From contig CM043952.1 of the NCBI GenBank assembly GCA_014529385.2, forward strand, positions 69,447,370 through 69,511,369: a DNA stretch of 64,000 bases, written 5' to 3'. The stretch comes from Adiantum capillus-veneris. Its lineage: Eukaryota; Streptophyta; Polypodiopsida; Polypodiales; Pteridaceae. Under the pieces are notes generated by a model that made no database searches, was not told where the DNA came from, and saw only the letters and a program-made list of their open reading frames with translations. The position numbers and the translations under genes are program-made. Below are positions 57,593-64,000 of this stretch, piece by piece. The number at the start of each line of letters is the position of its first letter. The first letter of the stretch is position 1.

Positions 57593-58862
57593 CACATCAT
57601 CTTCATGTTGATGTATTGCAAGATTACGCACCGTTGCAGAAACGTAGGAGGGACTCTTTCTTATCTCAATGGGAGAAAGAACTTAGAAGGGCAAACAAGG
57701 AGCATCATTTGGATTTGTGGACCGATGGGTCTATTTATCCAAAGGATCCTATGACAAATGTGCCACCTCCCTTTGCTAATATCACTAACCTCTTACATTT
57801 CACAGGCGATGGCAAGGATGGGCTATTGGGATACACCAAACATTTGGAAATGAGAGGATTGAATGCGGAAAGGCAAAGAAACTTCCTGGCGATAGAGAAC
57901 ATGCAGCTGATGAAACTAAATGAAGCATGCTCTCAAAATATTTCATCAAATAGAGACAATCCAAGGCCTTGAGAAGAACATCACAAGTTTGCGAGAGAAA
58001 GACACCGTGCTTGGTAGTCAGAAAATAAAACGAGATCTATGCAACATTGAGAACATGAAGGTTGGTAGTGGTGGCCTGAAAAAACAAATACGAGATTTAA
58101 GGTAACTCGAATTTGTTTCTTCAATGTGATTCATTAGGAAATGGATACACTTACTTTTCTATACATGATCATAAGGCATGGTGCTTTTTTGGCAGATCTT
58201 TACTGCATCCAAACTCGAACGGTGCAGGCTTCAATGCCGGAGTGCATTACAACCGTCTAGTTCCAAAAGAAGTAGTTGAAGAGATGATAACTCAGAAAAA
58301 ATTTCGTAAGTTGAAAGGGAGGCTACTTACCTCCTTCATGAACGAGAATAAGATGGAACCAATGGAAGTGCAAGCAATACTTAATGAGAGTGGCATCTCG
58401 CAGATGGGATACAGGGCACTCTTCAAAGAATTTGCTAAAAAGTCTCAAAATAAACTACAGAGAGGATCATTGCTGCGAAAGCCATCACATGTAAAGGCTG
58501 CTCGTCGGTACGTAAACGATGAGGTGTTTGAGAAACTTGGGTCACCATTCCATATTGAAGCAATGTTCTTAGGCAAGGGCGGCAGAGAGGTACAGTTTAA
58601 CGAGCACAACAACCTCTTCGTTGATCTTGAAGCATTGCAAAGGTATGCAGTTCACTTCTTTGACATCAGTTGAGACGAGTGCGATGGAGTTCTCAAGTTT
58701 GTTTTGAAGCTCGATGAGTGCGAGGTCCTAAAGAACAAGAAGCTGAAGAGATTCACCATTACCCTCATGAACAGAGCTTTGAATCCATCAATAACAAAAG
58801 AGGATCCACGATACTTCAGCGTGCAATCAGAAAACAACATTCTAACTCTAGGATCATTTCAG
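57593..58862 (+). pseudogene. unrecognised intron-containing gene-like locus
   Basis: Exon 1 (to 58101) encodes a Lys/Arg-rich part (KRRRDSFLSQWEKELRRA), LDLWTDGSIYPKDP, then after a one-base frameshift near 57950 a coiled-coil-like stretch (LEKNITSLREKD). A 94-bp GT-AG intron (58102-58195) leads in frame to exon 2: NGAGFNAGVHYNRLVPKEVV, RALFKEFAKKSQ, FHIEAMFLGKGGREVQFNEH, NNLFVDLEALQRYAVHFF, a TGA at 58671, then DGVLKFVLKLDECEVLKNKK and RFTITLMNRALNPSI. I do not recognise the family. It could be a TE-derived protein or an old host gene. Confidence 0.5.
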
Positions 58863-59185
58863 ATATACTTTGTTCACTCTATGATAACAAAAATATTGAT
58901 TATTTGGTTGTTGATTTTGTGTTTTCTCTTTTCACTGCAAGTTGATAAGGAAAATTTTGAAATCCTCAATTGGGTTTTTAGTCAAATTCCATAAGCCACT
59001 GTCTCACTTGATATTGACGCATGTCTCGGTAGAGACCCATTTAATGAACCAAACGTGAATTTTAAGTGCATGAGAATTACCACAAAGCAACGTTGATGAC
59101 CTCATTCGTTGCGTTGGAGTTGGTGAAACTGCGCATGCACAGGAAGTCTAGATGATTGAGGTTGAAAATGCAGGCCTCCTCTTAC
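58863..59185 (+). other. possible degraded intron and next exon of the unrecognised locus
   Basis: After LGSFQ (58862) the sequence CAG/ATATACTTT looks like a splice donor whose GT changed to AT. A pyrimidine-rich stretch ends near 58940, and VDKENFEILNWVFSQIP may be the next exon. Nothing else is seen before the opposite-strand locus begins at 59186. Confidence 0.25.
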
Positions 59186-59672
59186 CTTCCAAGCAGCTGT
59201 ATCTGTGCATGCAGAGGCGCTGAGCTCAACAGAACTCTCAACTCCTCTTCATTCTCTTCGTTGATTTGCTCTAAAATAATTGACTCATCCGATACGTTGG
59301 ATGGCCCTTGTGATGCAGAGCCTTGCCCTTGCCATTCTTGAGCTGGCTCCGTGGCTCCCTCAGGATCCTCCATGGTTGCCTCGCAAACAGGCACGGGCTC
59401 GAGATCATTTTCCTTCAATATTGGTTCCTCCATAGATGCCTCAGGGTCCACCCTGGCCTACTCTTGCCCCTCATCGTCCCTTACTGGCTGCAGATCCTCC
59501 ATGACTTTCTCAATTCGGTGTCTAGATGGCTCCTCGATAACTGTCTCTCTTTCTTCCACGACTGCCTTGGGGTCCACTGTGGCTTGCTCATGCCCCTCTG
59601 CGGCTATCTCAGCCTGCCCATCTGTGTCGTTTGTCTCAACCCGTAATCGGGTCCTTCTGTTGTTTGTTTCAA
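59186..59672 (-). pseudogene. acidic C-terminal region next to H3-like ORF
   Basis: Minus-strand frame rich in Glu, Asp, Pro and Val: ETNDTDGQAEIAAEGHEQ, VIEEPSRHRIEKVMEDLQ, EASMEEPILKENDLEPVPV. One TAG (about 59460) interrupts it. It ends at a strong 5' splice site (GGAAG/GTAAGA, exon end 59186). It is one frame away from the H3-like ORF and only a few bases downstream, so it may be a C-terminal extension brought out of frame by a small indel, or a separate coding exon. Function unknown. Confidence 0.5.
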
Positions 59673-59674
59673 CC

Positions 59675-60121
59675 CTAGATGGCTCTGTCTATCGTGCACA
59701 AGGATGGATAGGGGGGGATGTTGAGAATATCCATGGTTCTACTATCCTGGATAGGCACTGGCTGAAGCAGCCGATCGTAGCGAAAACGCAGCCTCCGAAG
59801 AGTATCAAAATCCCACAGCATGATAGTAACGCGGTGTGCATGGGCAGCCAGGATATATCCATCACTGAAGAATTCCACGAGGTAGTCTTCTGCACTTTCT
59901 TGAAGACAGAGTAGTGCACTGCTGGCCCATCGCATGCCGACTCTCCACTGCTCGCAAATCTCCCGCACTACTCGCTGGAAAGGTAGACGTGGAATAGCAG
60001 GTTGAACGTGTCATTCTATCTTGCGCAGCTCTTGCAGTACACCTATGTGCGCCTCATATTGTGCTTGAGCATTCAAAGATTCACCTAATGCCCTCCTAGC
60101 CGTGGACTTTACAAGAGGCAT
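59675..60121 (-). pseudogene. divergent histone H3-like sequence
   Basis: From ATG 60121, 148 codons with one TGA at codon 37. N-terminus PLVKSTARRALGE parallels the H3 tail around K4 and TARK, with Lys9 and Ser10 as Arg and Ala; the tail is much shorter than H3. The fold follows without gaps: VLQELRKI (alpha-N), LPFQRVVREI, WASSALLCLQESAEDYLVEF (alpha-2), HAHRVTIMLWD and RRLRFRY. Loop 1 has the length of canonical H3, not the longer CENH3 loop. A 28-residue C-terminal extension follows. A TTTGTAG acceptor lies just before the ATG. TGA makes a pseudogene most likely, but an uncharacterised variant gene is possible. Confidence 0.7.
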
Positions 60122-60184
60122 CTCTACAAATAGCATAACACCAAAAGACAATTCATTTGTTAGCACAAGGGACTTCAGATTTCA

Positions 60185-60790
60185 GAAAAGGTCAATACCA
60201 AGCAAACAGGTGCATCGGAAAGAGTTTGCCTTCCCTTATTCGCTCGGTAGTACCAATGGAAATAGTAATAGCAGACATCACTTATATTTTCTGAGGTCAG
60301 TACCAAGCGAATAGGTGCATAGGAAAGAGTTTACCTTCCCATATTCGCTCGTAGTGACCTTAGAAAATGGTAATAGCAGACATCACTTATATTTTAAGAG
60401 GTCAGTACCAAGCGAATAGGTGCATAGGAAAGAGTTTTCCTTCCCATATTCTCTCGGTAGTGACCTCAGAAAATAGTAATAGCAGACATCATTTATATTT
60501 TCAGAGGCCAGTACCAAGCGAATAGCTACATAGGTTTGCCTTCACATATTCGCTCGGTAGTGACCTCAAAAAATAGTAATAGCAGACATCACTTGTATTT
60601 CCTGAGGTCAGTACCAAGCGAATAGGTGCATAGGAAAGAATTTGCCTTCCTTTATTCGCTCGTCGGTAGTGACCTCATAAAATAGTAATAGCAGACATCA
60701 CTTACATTTTCAGAGGTCAGTACCAAGCGAACAAGTTTGCATCCCCTTCAACAAAATACCTTATTCGCTTGGTATTGACCTCAGAAAAGT
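60185..60790 (+). repeat. six-copy hairpin tandem array, about 105-bp monomer
   Basis: GTCAGTACCAAGC-type starts at about 60191, 60296, 60401, 60507, 60607 and 60716. Each monomer has inverted arms GAGGTCAGTACCAAGCGAAT and ATTCGCTCGGTAGTGACCTC, so single-stranded copies can fold into hairpins with a stem of about 20 bp, and a linker AATAGTAATAGCAGACATCA. It lies upstream of the H3-like ORF, apparently in an intron or promoter. Confidence 0.88.
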
Positions 60791-61029
60791 GTAAAAGCAA
60801 CCAAACAGGTTTGCATCCCCTATAACAAAATACCAATGTGAAGGAGACATTTAAATCCATGCGGTCCTAATTGTCATGTCGTTCCCTCCCATCACCTCCC
60901 CTAATCTCTGGGGGGTGGTACCATTGCTTCTCTCTCCCACTTCTACCTCTCATGAAACCGCATGGCGGTACCACCCCTCACAAACCACTCACTCATAAGC
61001 CAGAACCCAGGCTCTGCTTTTTATACATG
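60791..61029. other. spacer with GGTACCACC inverted copies
   Basis: No gene. GGTGGTACCATTG (about 60915) and GCGGTACCACCCC (about 60965) form an inverted pair. CTTTTTATACATG near 61019 is TATA-like, 60 bp upstream of the next coding-like segment. Confidence 0.3.
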
Positions 61030-61076
61030 TCCATATAGTCTATTTAACCAGCAACTTTTTCAGAACCTCCCTCAGG

Positions 61077-61271
61077 GCTTTGCAGAACAACTACAAGAAG
61101 CCTAGGATAGTGGTGATGCCTTTCCAAGGTATACTCCCGCAGTGCCAGCAGCACCTCATCGGGGCCCTCCTCAAGAGGTCCCCCCTTGGCCCTCCCCCGA
61201 TGTTACCCTTAATGTTCTTGACCGACAGAGCCAGGGAGTGGCTGCTGTCAACACGTGAGTCAATTCTCGAG
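61077..61271 (+). other. coding-like segment with consensus splice donor
   Basis: An open frame with RIVVMPFQGILPQCQQHLIG, LMFLTDRAREWLLSTRESIL ending GAG/GTAAGC, a good 5' splice site at 61272. No family recognised. It may be the first exon of a gene continuing at 61366. Confidence 0.35.
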
Positions 61272-61365
61272 GTAAGCCGCTGGTAATTCTTTGCTTTCTG
61301 CTCCCAATTTCCAAGCTCCTAGTTTGAAGAGCTTATTTGCTAAATGCTTTGTGCATGATGCTAGC

Positions 61366-61596
61366 CTGAAGCTGGAACAAATGTTGATTGTCAGGCATAG
61401 GATCTCAATCCTTAAAGACTCTCTGGAAGCAAGAAGGCCCGAATACCTGTAGCGATTGCTCGCCGAGAAGGGCTCTGTAGATGTTATCTTTAATTGGCTA
61501 CAGGAGATGAAGGATCAATTGCTTGAGCTAGCCAGTAAATATGCGGAAGCCATTAACTTTGCCAACATGCTTCATGAAGAAATAGTCTGGCTGTGA
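61366..61596 (+). other. coding-like helical segment
   Basis: Reads LKLEQMLIVRHRISILKDSL, then a TAG at about 61450, RLLAEKGSVDVIFNWLQEMK, DQLLELASKYAEAINFANML to TGA 61594. The spacing of Leu/Ile residues suggests a coiled coil. The link to the 61077 segment is out of phase at the nearest AG. Function unknown. Confidence 0.35.
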
Positions 61597-61789
61597 AGGA
61601 AAAGGACTACATGGTTATTGTAAACCCTAAATCCCCGGAAATTAGTAGGCCACTCTTTGTAAAGTCTGAAGTATTTTCTAACTCAAAACCCGGTGTTAAG
61701 TTGTAACTTTGTTCTCCCTTATAAATTCAAAGCGCCTATTTGGTAAAAAAAAACCCTAAACCCGCAACAAACAGGGTTTACCTCCCCCT

Positions 61790-62022
61790 TCATTGCTTAG
61801 TATTGACCTCTGTACTAGCAGACATCACTTAACTTTTCTTTTGATCAATACCAAGCAAACAAGGGCATTGAACGTGGGGATGCCTTCCCTTATTTTCTTG
61901 GTACTGACCAAGGAAAAGTGTAAAAGAAAACATCCTATGGTAAAGACGATGGTCAGTACCAAGCGAACAGGTGTAGCAAACAGGGTTTACCTTCCCTTAT
62001 TTGCTTGGTACTGACTACACAA
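61790..62022 (+). repeat. second cluster of the hairpin repeat
   Basis: Two diverged monomers (starts near 61843 and 61953) of the 60185-60790 family, again with GTCAGTACCAAGC and GCTTGGTACTGAC arms. Flanked by TTTGGTAAAAAAAAACCC and unassigned sequence. Confidence 0.75.
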
Positions 62023-62411
62023 AATACAAGTGCACAGAACGGTAGTAAGTAGCATACTTTTTCAATGTGTGTAGAGTTCTGCATCACTAAAGCACTGCAG
62101 AACATGAGTAAGAGAACGATGCGCGAGGGTAAGAGGTGATGGAGTTGGGATGGTTTGCTTACCGCGTAGCATCAATGGGGGTAGAGTTAATTAGAATGAT
62201 GCGCAGTAGAGGACGCGAAAAGAGGTAGAATAGTTGAGATGTTTGGCAGGGGTATTGCCTCAACTTAGAATGCTTACCTTGGGGAGGGTGACAACTTCAC
62301 TTATGCACAAGATTGTGGTTGGTAAATCATACTGCATGGGAATCTGAGACCATTTATTACTGGTTGTCCTTGTGAGCGCAGTCCACATTCCTTTTTGAGT
62401 GATCGTTTAGG
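62023..62411. other. unassigned, minus-strand splice-donor-like sites
   Basis: No gene proven. On the minus strand CCCAAG/GTAAGC near 62273 ends an open stretch, and GCG/GTAAGC is near 62160. They could be upstream exons of the H3-like locus, which has an acceptor-like site before its ATG, but I cannot show it. Confidence 0.25.
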
Positions 62412-62757
62412 GTCAGACAGATGCCAATCGCCCTTGCAGTCGCCATCTCCATTTCCAAGTGGAACAAACAGATCGCCGCTACCTTTGCCTTTTCTGCGCT
62501 CTTCCCCTTGGAGTCAGACGCCGATCGCCCTTGCATTCGCTATCTCCATCTCCAAGTAGAACAAACAGATCGCCATTGCCTTTGTATTTTCTACGCTCTT
62601 CCCCTTGGCTACTTCTCGTGATCCTGCATTGAGAGTCAGATGCCGATCGCCCTTGCAGTCGCCATCTCCATGTACAAGTAGAACAAACAGATCACCATTG
62701 CCTTTGCATTTTCTGCACTCTTCCGCTTGGCCACCTCTCGTGATCCTGCGTTGAGCG
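62412..62757 (+). repeat. three-copy tandem repeat, 101-122 bp
   Basis: Copies begin GTCAGACAGATGCC (62412), GTCAGACGCCGATC (62513) and GTCAGATGCCGATC (62635). Each includes TCGCCCTTGCAGTCGCCATC-type and GAACAAACAGATCRCC blocks and a CTCTTCC segment; copies 2 and 3 add GGCTACTTCTCGTGATCCTG-type sequence. The minus ORFs across it are repeat products. Confidence 0.9.
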
Positions 62758-63389
62758 ACCTCCATTGGGTCGAGTCCTTTGCTACCGCGTCGCCATCACC
62801 ATCGCCACCTTCTGGTTCTTGCTGTCGGTGGCCTCCGACATCACCATCCAACTCGGCACCATTGGATATTGCAGAGACAGGTTCTTTCTCCCTACCTCTC
62901 CCCTCTGTGTGATGTTAACTGTGTGCGCACCGAAGCCACTGCGTTAGGGTAAAATTAAAAGTCTCAAACCGCATGCATGGTTGGAATAATTACTCCTTAT
63001 GTGACCATGTGTTTGGGCCAAGGATTTTAATAACGCGATGACTCATTTTGTTAAATGTTAATTATTGTTGTTATTATCACTATTTTTTTCATGTTAATAA
63101 CATATCTAATGGCATGACCTACGAAAACCGGTAGAAAACGTAGAACCGGCGGGACAACCAACAATCTCGGGAGGCCCGACGGGCTTAATATGAAACCCGG
63201 CGGGCCCGGCGGGACAAGCAAGAATCCCGTCGGGCCCGTTGTGTACCCCCTCTATATTTGGCGTCTCTATATAACCCTTTTATAGACATCACATCGCATC
63301 ACCTCTTCCTCTAAATTTGGTCATCCTTTAAAATTTAGAAGAAAAACTAAAGGTAAAAAAATGAATAGTCTTTAAAAAAACTTAAAACT
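62758..63389. other. unassigned, with CGGCGGG-rich stretch
   Basis: No gene seen. 63140-63235 is GC-rich with repeated CCGGCGGG and CCCGACGGGC units, in contrast to AT-rich surroundings. TATATAACCC at 63270 is TATA-like. Confidence 0.35.
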
Positions 63390-64000
63390 TAATGTAACTC
63401 TGATCATGGATCATTAGTTCTTTTTTGGACTGAACTGATTCTTGAAAGGAGGTAGAAAGGTGAATCTTTGGGTCGGTATCTCTACATTTGGGATGGAGTG
63501 ATCTCATGTTTGGTTCACCGTTATATTTGCTAAACTAATTGCTATATTGATTAGAACTTCTATCATGGGTCATTAGTTCTTTTTTGGACTGAACTGATTC
63601 TTGAAAAGAGATAGAAAGGTGAATCTTTGGGTCAATATCTCTACTTTTGGGATGGACTGATCACATGTTTGATTCACCGATGTATTTGCTTGCTATTCCG
63701 ATTAGAGCTCCAATCATGGGTCATTAGTTCTTTTTTGGACTGGACTAATTCATGAAAAGAGGTAGAAAGGTGAATCTTTGGGTCGATATCTCTACTTTTG
63801 GGATGGACTGATCACATGTTTGATTCACCGTTGTATTTTCTTTCTATTCCGATTAGAGCTCCAATCATGGGTCATTAGCTCTTTTTTGGACTAGACTGAT
63901 TCATGAAAGGAGGAAGGAAGGTGAATCTTTGGGTCGATATATCTACTTTTGGGATGGACTGATCACATGTTTGATTCACCGTTGTATTTGCTTGCTATTT
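63390..64000 (+). repeat. satellite-like tandem repeat, monomer about 151-159 bp, open at window end
   Basis: TCATTAGTTC occurs at 63411, 63570, 63721 and (as TCATTAGCTC) 63872, giving periods of 159, 151 and 151. Shared blocks: TTTTTTGGACTGAACTGATT, GTAGAAAGGTGAATCTTTGG, TGGGATGGACTGATCACATG. It continues past the window end, so array size is unknown. Confidence 0.93.

Noticed and set aside
58860-58945. U12-type AT-AC intron
   Set aside because: ATATACTTT resembles a U12 donor, but no matching branch point and no AC acceptor were found; a mutated GT donor is simpler.
59675-60121. Centromeric histone CENH3
   Set aside because: Loop 1 has the same length as canonical H3 and the expected longer CENH3 loop is absent; only a general H3-like call is supported.
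60185-60790. CRISPR array
   Set aside because: Eukaryotic context; repeats and linkers are both conserved between units, so these are tandem monomers and not repeat-spacer units.

Overview
The window looks like a repeat-dense stretch of a large land-plant nuclear genome. The grounds are Ty1/copia elements of the Tork/Tnt1 type, Ty3/gypsy chromoviruses, Ty3/gypsy elements of the Tat lineage (they carry a second, archaeal-type RNase H between RNase H and integrase), a TNP2-type CACTA transposon with DUF4216/DUF4218 parts and short GT-AG introns, and fragments of a plant heavy-metal-associated (HIPP-type) exon. I cannot name the species. No ordinary intact single-copy host gene is evident. The best host-gene-like loci are an odd histone-H3-like locus (about 59186-60121, minus) and an unrecognised intron-containing locus (about 57600-58990, plus).

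Layout. 1-4500: decayed copia A (plus). 4569-4996 (minus): two small overlapping ORFs left from the leader of a Tat element. 6404-8321 (minus): 3' half of gypsy B. 8322-13079: decayed copia B (plus). 13080-26930 (minus): chromovirus gypsy C, split in its pol gene by the complete Tat-1 element (14840-24115, plus), which is flanked by the 4-bp duplication GCAT. 26931-28362 (minus): Tat RT-RNase H fragment fused to a GC-rich Ser/Thr/Pro-rich segment (to 28870). 28880-35352: CACTA territory, with a tandemly duplicated HIPP exon, a multi-exon TNP2 transposase (minus), a SINE-like dimer, long microsatellites and the right CACTA terminus. 36428-46492: Tat-2 (plus), with a 1771-codon uninterrupted gag-pol. 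46493-52987: chromovirus gypsy D (plus), whose reverse transcriptase has been replaced by a CACTA end. 53000-56010 (minus): Tat-3 remnant interrupted by a 1339-bp TTAA-flanked inverted-repeat element. 57600-62300: gene-like loci mixed with hairpin-forming tandem repeats. 62412-62757: a three-copy repeat. 63390-64000: a satellite of about 151-159 bp running off the window.

How the parts relate. Nearly all coding sequence here serves retrotransposition: Gag particles, protease, reverse transcriptase/RNase H and integrase. Only Tat-2 looks potentially functional. Tat-1 is one reading frame broken by three stop codons. Three different Tat leaders carry small ORFs of about 70 codons upstream of gag that resemble each other and, in two leaders, occur as a tandem pair. 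I regard these ORFs, the H3-like locus, the TTAA-flanked element and the CACTA-associated HIPP exons as the parts most worth following up.
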